From Chitinophagales bacterium (GTDB lineage: Bacteria > Bacteroidota > Bacteroidia > Chitinophagales > BACL12), in the NCBI GenBank assembly GCA_014380545.1, contig JACMJP010000116.1, positions 1-10,949 on the forward strand: a DNA stretch of 10,949 nucleotides. The letters run 5' to 3'. How positions within the stretch are numbered: position 1 is the first letter of the stretch; each line of letters begins with the position of its first letter. A program made the translations under genes and the position numbers. Of the stretch, positions 1 through 6,646 are shown piece after piece. The notes below the pieces were generated by a model, which was not told the origin of the DNA, searched no databases, and saw only the letters and a program-made list of their open reading frames with translations.

Positions 1-1027
1 AATACTCCTTTCTGCATGATAAATCATATATTATTTTATAAGGAACCCCTGCATATAAGCTATCATCATGTATCCAGTCTGAAAAACCAAATCGTGATTT
101 TTGAAAAACTTTTAATTCAATGGTATCAAGGAATGCATAATCTGTATAATTGTAATTAAGATTTACTGTATCAATAGTTCTCAAGGTATCTGTTTCAGAA
201 ATACCTTCAATTTCCTGCCACAATGTTCTTATTGCTGTATATTCAACATGATCCGTATAATCAGTTTTTGTTAAAATAAAGTATTTCTTAAGTGTGAGAA
301 TATAATCTTCTCCGGAGAGGCTTTCTTCTTTTATATGGAATTCATGCCCCAAAGAAAAATCAAAAGCATTTTGTGAGTGTACGTCTACATAATTTGTATC
401 AGGATCAGTGATGCCTCTTAATATCATTGCAGGCTCAGGATTAGGAAAATTATCGAAAGGCCAAAACTCTACAAGCCCATAATTTTTAGTAAGATCCAGT
501 TTTGTATTATTAGGGAAAACATCGGGAAGAGGAGATCCTGCTTCTGTTAAAACATTTAATTGAATTCTGTAAAGGCTATCAAAAATGCCAGGCAGGATTC
601 CTAAATAATCTTTACCTGTTACATAGGCTTTTACGTAGCTATTATCGGGAAATTTATAAACTTTCCATTGTTCGGTAACAAATAGTTTTGTTTTAATAAA
701 TATGCTATCCCCGTTTGCATTGAAAAAAATATGTGTTGCATCTGTATCATTTTTTATGATCATTTTTGTTCCAAATGCGGTAGTATCATTTGCGCAAATT
801 GGAGTTTCAGTTGTGTCTAACAGTTGATTAAAATAATAAATTGTATCTGGTCCTTCGGTAGCTATTGAATCTACTTTCGCAAATAAAAAATAGTTTTGAA
901 ATTCAGCCGTATCAATTTTTGTAAAGGTACTTACCGTGTTCGGGTCAATGACTCTATAATTCTGACCAAAACAAACACTTGCAGAAAAAAAAATTATAAA
1001 TAAAAATAGTTTTTTTATGAAAATCAT
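1..1027 (-). CDS. Secreted protein of unknown function (C-terminal part outside window)
   Basis: The frame is open from an ATG at 1027 (reading leftward) to the window edge: 342 complete codons with no stop, so the C-terminus is missing. I do not recognise a family. The N-terminus is a clear Sec signal peptide: MIFIKK, a hydrophobic run of Leu/Ile/Phe to about residue 15, then SASVCFG with likely cleavage before Gln22. A Cys sits at 19, but the residues before it do not make a good lipobox, so I favour signal peptidase I over lipoprotein processing. The mature part is rich in Asp, Thr, Asn, Tyr and Phe with repeated 'DT' dipeptides, a style common in exported Bacteroidota proteins. It may carry a T9SS C-terminal domain or other domains beyond the window; this is not visible. 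It is divergent from murB with a 90-bp gap. The reading frame is firm, the function unknown. Confidence 0.85.
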   Translation of the reverse strand, partial: MIFIKKLFLFIIFFSASVCFGQNYRVIDPNTVSTFTKIDTAEFQNYFLFAKVDSIATEGPDTIYYFNQLLDTTETPICANDTTAFGTKMIIKNDTDATHIFFNANGDSIFIKTKLFVTEQWKVYKFPDNSYVKAYVTGKDYLGILPGIFDSLYRIQLNVLTEAGSPLPDVFPNNTKLDLTKNYGLVEFWPFDNFPNPEPAMILRGITDPDTNYVDVHSQNAFDFSLGHEFHIKEESLSGEDYILTLKKYFILTKTDYTDHVEYTAIRTLWQEIEGISETDTLRTIDTVNLNYNYTDYAFLDTIELKVFQKSRFGFSDWIHDDSLYAGVPYKIIYDLSCRKEY

Positions 1028-1069
1028 AACTTGTTTACTTGTATTAAATTATAGCTCTTACTTTTACAT

Positions 1070-1077
1070 CAAAAATA
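1070..1077 (-). promoter_or_regulatory. Candidate -7 box for the secreted-protein gene at 1-1027
   Basis: Read on the minus strand this is TATTTTTG, an exact match to the Bacteroidota -7 consensus TAnnTTTG. It lies 42 bases upstream of the ATG at 1027. I see no TTG at the expected -33 distance, so the call rests on the -7 box and its position. Such matches also occur by chance in AT-rich DNA. Confidence 0.35.
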
Positions 1078-1090
1078 AACCTTCAATCAG

Positions 1091-1099
1091 TAACATTTG
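1091..1099 (+). promoter_or_regulatory. Candidate -7 box for murB
   Basis: TAACATTTG resembles the Bacteroidota -7 box with one extra base in the spacer (TA, three bases, TTTG). It ends 18 bases before the murB ATG at 1118. No TTG is visible at the -33 distance, so this is a weak call. Together with 1070-1077 on the other strand it would make the 90-bp gap a back-to-back promoter region. Confidence 0.3.
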
Positions 1100-1117
1100 T
1101 AATTCTTTAAACATAAA

Positions 1118-2152
1118 ATGTTGAAAAAAGAATATTTTTCTACGCAAAAGCATTTTCCCCTCACAGATTTCAATACATTCCATGTTCCCGTTACTGCAGC
1201 GCTTTTCACTTCTGTTCAATCAATTACTGATATTATAGGGCTTTTTAAGGCCGATGTGTTTGTTGAAAGTAAGATATTGATTCTTGGTGGGGGAAGCAAT
1301 ATTCTTTTCACAAAAGATTTTGATGGTATCGTTATTAAAAATAACCTACAGGGAATATCAATTATACGGGAAGATGATAACCATTGTTGGGTGAAATGTG
1401 CAAGCGGAGAGATATGGCATTCAATTATTATGTATTGTGTTGAAAGAAATTTGGGAGGTATTGAAAATCTTTCTCTCATTCCCGGAACAGTTGGGGCTGC
1501 ACCCATTCAAAATATCGGTGCATATGGTGTAGAATTAAAAGATGTATTGGAGGAAGTTGAAAGTATTGACATTGAAACAGGAGAAACAAAAATATTCACG
1601 AATGCAGATTGCAAATTTGGATATCGGGATAGCATTTTTAAAAATGAATTGAAGAATAAATATTTTATTACAAATGTTTTATTGAAATTAAATAAACACC
1701 CTGAATTTCATATATCCTATGGTGCAATTCAGCAAACGTTGGATAAAATGGGAATTACTGAACTGTCAGTAAAAACAATTTCAGATGCCGTTATACATAT
1801 TCGGAAAAGTAAATTACCTGATCCGGCTGTGCTAGGAAATGCAGGTAGTTTTTTTAAAAATCCCACGATCAGTAAATCGCAATATGAAATCTTAAAAAAA
1901 GCATTTAGTGATATTCCGGGTTATAAAGTTTCTGATTCTGAGGTTAAAGTTCCTGCAGGCTGGTTAATAGAACAATGTGGATGGAAAGGAAAAAGAGTAG
2001 GCAATACCGGGGCACATAAAGATCAGGCTTTAGTATTAGTTAATTACGGAAACGCTACAGGAAAGGAAATTTACAATCTTGCAATGGAAATAAAGGAAAG
2101 CGTAATGAAAAAATTTGGTATTGAAATAAACCCTGAGGTGAATATTATTTAA
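1118..2152 (+). CDS. murB: UDP-N-acetylmuramate dehydrogenase (UDP-N-acetylenolpyruvoylglucosamine reductase)
   Basis: MurB is a cytoplasmic FAD enzyme that reduces UDP-GlcNAc-enolpyruvate to UDP-MurNAc with NADPH, the second committed step of peptidoglycan precursor synthesis. The 344-residue protein is full length for the type I (E. coli-like) form. Visible signatures are LGGGSN at 56-61 and IPGTVGAAPIQNIGAYG at 121-137 (both FAD-binding), YRDS at 169-172 with the active-site Arg, GNAGSFFKNP at 240-249 with the proton-donor Ser244, and INPEV near the end supplying the catalytic Glu340. The N-terminal LTDFNTFHV at 15-23 is also typical. The ATG at 1118 is the first start in frame after the upstream gap and gives a normal N-terminus. 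No other mur or division gene adjoins it, so it appears to be transcribed alone; the next gene converges on it after 83 bp. Confidence 0.97.
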   Translation: MLKKEYFSTQKHFPLTDFNTFHVPVTAALFTSVQSITDIIGLFKADVFVESKILILGGGSNILFTKDFDGIVIKNNLQGISIIREDDNHCWVKCASGEIWHSIIMYCVERNLGGIENLSLIPGTVGAAPIQNIGAYGVELKDVLEEVESIDIETGETKIFTNADCKFGYRDSIFKNELKNKYFITNVLLKLNKHPEFHISYGAIQQTLDKMGITELSVKTISDAVIHIRKSKLPDPAVLGNAGSFFKNPTISKSQYEILKKAFSDIPGYKVSDSEVKVPAGWLIEQCGWKGKRVGNTGAHKDQALVLVNYGNATGKEIYNLAMEIKESVMKKFGIEINPEVNII

Positions 2153-2235
2153 ATGAGTGATGAGCTTGGTCTTTATAAATTCCCGGCTCTAATTTTATTT
2201 CTTGTTTCTAAATTTCAATTCTTCTCTTTCGAATT

Positions 2236-3102
2236 TTATTTTTTCTTTCGCATCATCTCCATCATGTCCCACATTTGTTTCGGCACTTTCTCAAGCATAT
2301 TAAATTCACCTGCACCTTTCAGCCATTCGCCTCCATCAATGGTAATTACTTCTCCGTTTACAAATCCTGCATAGTCTGAAATTAAATATGCAGCAATATT
2401 TGCTAATTCCTGGTGATCACCAATCCTTCCTAACGGAATTTTTTTTGTTAGGTCAAATTCCTCTTTCATATCCGGTGGTAATAATCTGCTCCATGCCCCT
2501 TCAGTTGGAAATGGTCCCGGTGCAATTGCATTTAACCGTATTCCATATTTTCCCCATTCAACTGCTAATGATCTTGTAAGAGCAAGCACACCGGCTTTTG
2601 CGCATGCACTCGGAACAACATAACCGCTGCCTGTCCATGCATATGTTGTAACAATGCTCATTACATTTCCTGCAATTTTATTTTCTATCCAATATTTTCC
2701 AAGCGCAAGTGTGCAGTTATAACTTCCTTTTAATACAATGTCAACAACACTGTCGAATGCACGGTGACTTAACCGTTCAGTCGGCGAAATAAAATTTCCC
2801 GCAGCATTATTTACCAGCACATCTATTTTTCCAAAAGAAGTAATCCCTTCCTTTAAAACATTTTCCACCTCTTCATAATTGCGCACATCGCATTGCACTG
2901 CCAAACATTTTGCTCCCGTTTCTTTTGACAATTCTTCTGCAGTATTTTTAATTACGTCTAATTTTCTGCTTGATATAATTACATTTGCGCCGAGCTGTAA
3001 AAAATATTTACTCATACTTTTTCCAAGTCCTGTTCCGCCACCAGTAACTAAAACTGTTTTTCCCTTTAAAGCTCCGTCCCGGAGCATTGGTTGCTTATAC
3101 AT
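2236..3102 (-). CDS. SDR-family oxidoreductase, 2,4-dienoyl-CoA reductase-like
   Basis: A 288-residue classical short-chain dehydrogenase/reductase. TGGGTGLG at 20-27 is the Rossmann dinucleotide-binding motif, SSRK at 44-47 suggests NADP preference, and NNAAGNF at 98-104 is the structural NNAG region. The canonical YxxxK is absent: where Tyr is expected there is Ser165 in PSACAK. Instead Tyr154 lies 15 residues before Lys169, the spacing known from animal 2,4-dienoyl-CoA reductases (Tyr199/Lys214 in mitochondrial DECR1). The segments GSGYVVPSACAKAG, EWGKYGIRLN and IDGGEW also follow that family. Family knowledge suggests NADPH-dependent reduction of 2,4-dienoyl-CoA during beta-oxidation of unsaturated fatty acids; the exact substrate is inferred. 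The last ~30 residues are Met- and Lys-rich (WDMMEMMRKKK). The gene is divergent from an acyl-CoA thioesterase 65 bp away, which fits an acyl-CoA role. Confidence 0.9.
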   Translation of the reverse strand: MYKQPMLRDGALKGKTVLVTGGGTGLGKSMSKYFLQLGANVIISSRKLDVIKNTAEELSKETGAKCLAVQCDVRNYEEVENVLKEGITSFGKIDVLVNNAAGNFISPTERLSHRAFDSVVDIVLKGSYNCTLALGKYWIENKIAGNVMSIVTTYAWTGSGYVVPSACAKAGVLALTRSLAVEWGKYGIRLNAIAPGPFPTEGAWSRLLPPDMKEEFDLTKKIPLGRIGDHQELANIAAYLISDYAGFVNGEVITIDGGEWLKGAGEFNMLEKVPKQMWDMMEMMRKKK

Positions 3103-3167
3103 AATTGAGGTTTATTAATAATTAAATTCTATTTCCGATTTTTGCGGATAAAAATAAGGAAAATAAA

Positions 3168-3560
3168 ATGCATCAACATACAATAAAAGTAAGGGGTTTC
3201 CACTGCGATATGTTCGGACATGTAAATAATGCACGGTATCCTGAATTCTTAGAGGAAGCAAGATGGGAATGGCTTAATAGTGTAACAACTTTCGATTATT
3301 TTGAGAAACATAACATGAGTTTTGTTGTAGTGAGTATTACAATCCATTACAGGTATCCCAGTGTGTTGAATGATGAATTAAATGTTTCGGTTGGAATAAA
3401 AAATATTGGCAACAGAAGTGCAACTGTTCACCAGGATGTAATTCGAAATGCAGATAATAAACTCATTGCAGAAGCAGATGTAACATTTGCGATGATAGAT
3501 AATACAACAGGAAAATCTATTCCGTTGGATGAAACGATGAAGGCGATATTAACTGCTTAA
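3168..3560 (+). CDS. Acyl-CoA thioesterase, 4HBT/YbgC-FadM-type hotdog fold
   Basis: A 130-residue single hotdog-domain protein, the usual length for the 4-hydroxybenzoyl-CoA thioesterase (4HBT) family. The hallmark is at the N-terminus: FHCDMFGHVNNARYPEFLEEAR at 11-32, with the presumed catalytic Asp14 and the GHVNN..Y turn at 17-24 before the long central helix. A conserved-style YRYP follows at 61-64 and a beta-rich second half at 70-112. Proteins of this type hydrolyse acyl-CoA thioesters in the cytoplasm; the chain length and substrate cannot be read from sequence. The GHVNN version resembles FadM-like members more than the Tol-Pal-linked YbgC form, and no tol/pal genes are nearby. The ATG at 3168 is preceded by AAGGA with 7 bases between, one of the few Shine-Dalgarno-like sites here. 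Its end is 9 bp from the end of the convergent methyltransferase gene. Confidence 0.9.
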   Translation: MHQHTIKVRGFHCDMFGHVNNARYPEFLEEARWEWLNSVTTFDYFEKHNMSFVVVSITIHYRYPSVLNDELNVSVGIKNIGNRSATVHQDVIRNADNKLIAEADVTFAMIDNTTGKSIPLDETMKAILTA

Positions 3561-3569
3561 GATATTACT

Positions 3570-4712
3570 TCACTTTTTTATTAGCTTGGCTCCAAATAAA
3601 GTATCACCACCTTCTTTTGAATATTGAAAATATTTTTGGGTTTCTAATTGCAAAGGAAAATTTTCTGAAAAGTATTGTATGTTATTTTCATTTTCATCAG
3701 CATAAGCAGAACATGTTATGTAAATGAGGGGACTTCCTTTTTTTAATTTTTGAATGGCATTTGAAATAATTTTTCTTTGTTTCAATACATAATCATTTAA
3801 TATTTCTTCAGTAAAAAACGATAGCCATTCGGGTGCTCTGCTCCATGTTCCGGAACCACTACAGGGAACATCTGCAATAATCCCATCAAATAATTCATAA
3901 TTATTTAAAGCAGCAATTGAAGATTCTTCTGACAGATCCAATTCAATACTTTTATAATTGATGAAATTTATTTTCTTTAAACGGTCATCCAGATTTTTCA
4001 AAATGGTTCTTCTTGCATCGCTTGCAAGCAATTGAATATTTTCTTCTTTATCAATTAATGATAATGATTTACCTCCCGACCCTGCACAGCAATCCCACCA
4101 ATAATCATTATCTTCAGGTTTGAAAAGTTCAGCAACTTTCTGTGAAGCAATATCCTGAATTTCAAAAAAACCTTTTTCATAACTTTCCAATCGATCTAAT
4201 GGATAATTTTCTTTAAAAAGAATTATGTCTTTTCCTGCAATAGTATAATTGTATTTATGCGTTTTTAATTCATGGATAACAGCTTCATAGTATTTGCTTC
4301 TGCATCTTATCCAAATCCCGGACTTTCGCATATGGCTATGCAGGAATTCTGTTTTTTTTACAGAGTGAGAAATATGACCATAAAGCGGAAAATAATTTTC
4401 TCCTGAAAATTCCAAATATGTTTTTATATCATTTGTTGTTGTTTGTATTTTAGTGATCCAGTATTTATAAAAGTCTTTTGCAAGTGACTCTTGTGCAGAT
4501 GCAAATGTAATTGCAGCTCTTATATCTTCTAACTTTCTTTCTCCTTTTAAACGAAAATAATTAAAAACAAGGGCAGATAATAATTTCCGGTCTTTTGAAC
4601 CCATGTTCGTGTGCATTCTGAAATATTGTTTTAAATATTTATGCAGCGGCGCACTGTTATTAAAATGTGCAATAACTTCTTCCGCTTTTTTCATCTGGGT
4701 CTCCTGCCACAT
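3570..4712 (-). CDS. RsmB/NOP-family SAM-dependent RNA (cytosine-5) methyltransferase
   Basis: A 380-residue class I methyltransferase of the RsmB/NOP2/Sun family, which makes 5-methylcytosine in rRNA or tRNA. The N-terminal ~75 residues carry MGSKDRKLLSALVFNYFRL (37-55), typical of the NusB-like domain of RsmB proteins. The catalytic domain shows EIQDIASQ at 184-191, the SAM-binding loop DCCAGSGGK at 207-215, motif IV DVPCSGSG at 281-288 with Cys284, and motif VI ITCSAYADENENN with the nucleophile Cys334. Both cysteines needed for the m5C mechanism are present. The terminal GGDTLFGAKLIKK matches the usual family ending. Target is inferred to be 16S rRNA by analogy with E. coli RsmB (C967), not shown. 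The ATG at 4712 gives the family-like N-terminus; an ATG at 4694 with AGGAG six bases upstream is an alternative start costing six residues. Confidence 0.92.
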   Translation of the reverse strand: MWQETQMKKAEEVIAHFNNSAPLHKYLKQYFRMHTNMGSKDRKLLSALVFNYFRLKGERKLEDIRAAITFASAQESLAKDFYKYWITKIQTTTNDIKTYLEFSGENYFPLYGHISHSVKKTEFLHSHMRKSGIWIRCRSKYYEAVIHELKTHKYNYTIAGKDIILFKENYPLDRLESYEKGFFEIQDIASQKVAELFKPEDNDYWWDCCAGSGGKSLSLIDKEENIQLLASDARRTILKNLDDRLKKINFINYKSIELDLSEESSIAALNNYELFDGIIADVPCSGSGTWSRAPEWLSFFTEEILNDYVLKQRKIISNAIQKLKKGSPLIYITCSAYADENENNIQYFSENFPLQLETQKYFQYSKEGGDTLFGAKLIKK

Positions 4713-4742
4713 ATCACTTAATATTGCTTTACTATCTTAGCA

Positions 4743-4750
4743 CAAACATA
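4743..4750 (-). promoter_or_regulatory. Candidate -7 box for the RsmB-like methyltransferase gene
   Basis: On the minus strand this reads TATGTTTG, an exact TAnnTTTG match 30 bases upstream of the ATG at 4712, a normal leader length. No TTG lies at the ideal -33 spacing. The box also abuts the start of the divergent gene at 4755, so the two transcripts must share a 42-bp control region. Confidence 0.45.
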
Positions 4751-4754
4751 CAAT

Positions 4755-5462
4755 ATGAAAACAAGCATTCTGTTTTTCGCAATTCTCATTTTCAGACTAC
4801 AGGGATTTTGTCAGGTTTATATGTACGGTGGTGGAGGCGTTAGCGGAGCCATATATTCATCTTCTATTTTAAAAGATATTTTTGAGCATTATAATTCAGA
4901 TGATAATTATGATGTAATTGAAAGGCTTGAAGGCCCTATTTTTCTTAAAGGCTTTAATCTGGAGCTTTCTTTTTTTGAAGACTGGGCTTCCACCTCTACA
5001 CTCGAATTTTATACCGATAAGATGTCTGGAAGCAGAAGTGATAATGTACTTGGTATTATTACAAATGATATCAGGTTTATGCATTTGAATTTCAGATATG
5101 GTTTAGGTCTGCCTGTTACTGATGAAGAAGAATTTTCATTGTATAGCGGTCTCGAATTTGCAACCGGATTGCAGACTATTGGTCAGAAAAAATCCATTGA
5201 TAACAGCTTTGTTGAAGATTATGAAAATATTTATTTTAACGGTCAGTATGGATTAGGTGCTTTTTCTGATGGCATCTTTAAAATGAATGATTTTCTCTGC
5301 CTTTCTGTAAGGCCTTATGTTACTGTTTACTTTCAACCCACAGACCTTTTTGGAATAAGTGAACCTGTACTGGAATGGAGTTATTATGATTATGAGCAAC
5401 CTGAATTTTCTGTACAGGTTATTTATGGGGTTAGTGTAGCATTTGCTTATGCAGATTATTAA
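4755..5462 (+). CDS. Exported protein of unknown function, possibly an outer-membrane beta-barrel
   Basis: A 235-residue protein with a short Sec signal peptide (MKTSILFFAILIFRLQGFCQ, cleavage probably near residue 20). I do not recognise a family. The mature part alternates hydrophobic and polar residues in many short stretches rich in Tyr, Phe and Gly (for example FNLELSFFED, MHLNFRYGLGLP, EFSLYSGLEFATG, FNGQYGLGAF, FSVQVIYGVSVAFAYADY), separated by acidic loops. That pattern, with an aromatic C-terminus, is compatible with a small outer-membrane barrel of the kind common in Bacteroidota. This is inference from composition and periodicity only. The ATG at 4755 directly precedes the signal peptide. 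A near match to the -7 box (TATCTTAG, 4733-4740) lies 14 bases upstream but has one mismatch. Its stop codon overlaps the stop of the convergent gene by 4 bases. Confidence 0.85.
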   Translation: MKTSILFFAILIFRLQGFCQVYMYGGGGVSGAIYSSSILKDIFEHYNSDDNYDVIERLEGPIFLKGFNLELSFFEDWASTSTLEFYTDKMSGSRSDNVLGIITNDIRFMHLNFRYGLGLPVTDEEEFSLYSGLEFATGLQTIGQKKSIDNSFVEDYENIYFNGQYGLGAFSDGIFKMNDFLCLSVRPYVTVYFQPTDLFGISEPVLEWSYYDYEQPEFSVQVIYGVSVAFAYADY

Positions 5463-5695
5463 ATATCTTTTATCTCATCAGCAGTATAAAAAAAAGACAA
5501 TGCACCTGAAGGGCATTTGTTTACCTGTTCTACAATTTCAATTGTTGACGCTTCTTCTGCATTTATCCACGGTCGGGTCCTATTATTAAAAACCCGGGGT
5601 AAACCTCTTACACAATTTCCGGAGTGAATACATAATTTCGGCTGCCATACTATCGTTACCTCACCGTTCGTATAATGTAATTTTTCTACAGGCAT
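5459..5695 (-). CDS. YjdI-like small iron-sulfur protein (divergent 4Fe-4S mono-cluster, Fer4_19 type)
   Basis: A 78-residue protein matching the YjdI / Fer4_19 family. Its signature is clear: CIHSGNCVRGLPRVFN at 22-37, RPWI at 41-44 and CPSGAL at 61-66. Only three cysteines are present (22, 28, 61), as in the E. coli homologue as I remember it, so a fourth ligand would have to be a non-Cys residue (His24 is adjacent) or the cluster is of a different kind. There is no signal peptide, so it should be cytoplasmic, presumably in electron transfer; its partner is not known. In some relatives this domain occurs beside or fused to other redox or acetyltransferase-like domains, but here it stands alone. 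The ATG at 5695 follows a short AT-rich stretch. It converges on the upstream-coordinate gene with a 4-base stop overlap and is divergent from murQ. Confidence 0.9.
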   Translation of the reverse strand: MPVEKLHYTNGEVTIVWQPKLCIHSGNCVRGLPRVFNNRTRPWINAEEASTIEIVEQVNKCPSGALSFFYTADEIKDI

Positions 5696-5726
5696 AGGTT
5701 AAAATTTAATTTAGAAAAACAATTTC

Positions 5727-5735
5727 CAAATATTA
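5727..5735 (-). promoter_or_regulatory. Weak -7 box candidate for the YjdI-like gene
   Basis: The minus strand reads TAATATTTG, a TAnnTTTG-like box with one extra spacer base, the same variant as seen before murB. It lies 31 bases upstream of the ATG at 5695. There is no clear -33 element. The call is tentative. Confidence 0.22.
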
Positions 5736-5789
5736 AAGTTCAAAAAAAATAACAACAGAAATAATATTTTTATAATAGAAAAAAGAAAA

Positions 5790-5797
5790 TACATTTG
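5790..5797 (+). promoter_or_regulatory. -7 box immediately upstream of murQ (predicts a leaderless transcript)
   Basis: TACATTTG is an exact match to the Bacteroidota -7 consensus. It ends only three bases before the murQ ATG at 5801. Since transcription normally begins about four bases past the box, the first transcribed base would be at or next to the A of the ATG. It also covers the TTG at 5795 that would otherwise allow a two-residue longer protein, which argues for the ATG. No TTG is seen at the -33 distance. Confidence 0.5.
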
Positions 5798-5800
5798 TGC

Positions 5801-6604
5801 ATGCAAAAGATAACAGAGCAGGAAAGCAAATATCATCATCTTGAAAAAACGAGTACTGGTGAAATTCTACGGAATATGAATGCTGAAGATAAATCTGTTG
5901 CTGGTGCAGTTGAAAAATGTATTCCTCTAATTGAATTATTAGTTGATGTTATTGCAGATAAAATGTTAAGCGGTGGAAGATTATTTTATATTGGGGCGGG
6001 AACGTCCGGACGACTTGGCATTGTGGATGCAAGCGAATGCCCTCCAACCTTTGGTGTTCCGCAGGGATTAGTGATAGGGATTATTGCTGGCGGAGATGGG
6101 GCAATTAGAAAAGCTGTTGAGCATGCAGAAGATGATAAAGACCAGGGGTGGGATGATCTGTTGAAATACAATATTTCAAATAAAGATATTATTATCGGAA
6201 TTGCAGCAAGTGGTACAACACCTTATGTTGTTGGAGCATTAAAAAAATGCAGGGAAGAAAAAATAATTACAGCCTGCATAACATGTAATCATAATGCACC
6301 CGTTGCAGAACATGCGGATCATAAAATTGAAATTATTGTTGGCCCTGAATTTATTACAGGAAGCACAAGATTAAAAAGTGGTACTGCTCAAAAATTATGT
6401 TTAAATATGATATCCACTGCAGTAATGATAAAATTGGGAAGGGTGGAAGACAATAAAATGGTGGATATGTTGCTTACGAATGATAAACTCATTGACCGTG
6501 GAACAAATATGGTGATGGAGAAATTGAATATTGATTACGACAATGCAAATAAGTTATTATTAAAAGAAGGAAGTGTTCGAAAAGCAATTGAAAATAAACG
6601 TTAA
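5801..6604 (+). CDS. murQ: N-acetylmuramic acid 6-phosphate etherase
   Basis: MurQ cleaves the D-lactyl ether of MurNAc-6-phosphate to give GlcNAc-6-phosphate and D-lactate, feeding recycled cell-wall sugar into central amino-sugar metabolism in the cytoplasm. The 267-residue protein is an SIS-domain enzyme of near-normal length. YIGAGTSGRLGIVDASECPP at 63-82 is the sugar-phosphate-binding loop and contains Glu79, and AVEHAED at 105-111 contains Glu110. These match the two catalytic glutamates of the E. coli enzyme (83 and 114) with a constant offset. AASGTTPYVVGAL at 135-147 and TGSTRLKSGTAQKL at 186-199 are further family motifs. The start is set at the ATG 5801, because an in-frame TTG at 5795 lies inside the promoter box. 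An acidic hypothetical follows after 42 bp, probably in the same transcript. No MurNAc kinase, transporter or NagA gene is nearby. Confidence 0.95.
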   Translation: MQKITEQESKYHHLEKTSTGEILRNMNAEDKSVAGAVEKCIPLIELLVDVIADKMLSGGRLFYIGAGTSGRLGIVDASECPPTFGVPQGLVIGIIAGGDGAIRKAVEHAEDDKDQGWDDLLKYNISNKDIIIGIAASGTTPYVVGALKKCREEKIITACITCNHNAPVAEHADHKIEIIVGPEFITGSTRLKSGTAQKLCLNMISTAVMIKLGRVEDNKMVDMLLTNDKLIDRGTNMVMEKLNIDYDNANKLLLKEGSVRKAIENKR

Positions 6605-6646
6605 TAATAGATCTTGAATTTAATATTTTGAATCTTAAATTAATTC

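Noticed and set aside
1216..1506. Minus-strand open frame of 96 codons inside murB
   Set aside because: It lies wholly within the well-supported murB gene on the other strand and its translation has no recognisable domain.
2153..2235. Possible terminator hairpin between murB and the SDR gene
   Set aside because: The best pairing is AATTC/GAATT with a 9-base loop, only 5 bp and A/T-rich; too weak to annotate.
2153..2374. Plus-strand open frame beginning right after the murB stop
   Set aside because: Most of it is antisense to the 3' end of the SDR gene; the translation is low-complexity Phe/Ser/Ile and has no family look.
2879..3118. Plus-strand open frame of 79 codons antisense to the SDR N-terminus
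   Set aside because: It overlaps the conserved Rossmann-fold coding region in full and is best explained as a shadow.
5986..6171. Minus-strand open frame inside murQ
   Set aside because: It is antisense to the conserved SIS-domain core of MurQ and shows no independent signal.
1118..6604. murB and murQ as parts of one cell-wall gene cluster
   Set aside because: They are more than 3.6 kb apart with oppositely oriented, unrelated genes between them; the proximity looks incidental.
6621..6630. TAATATTTTG as a -7 box for the gene at 6647
   Set aside because: Four bases separate TA from TTTG instead of two, and there is no -33 element; co-transcription with murQ is simpler.
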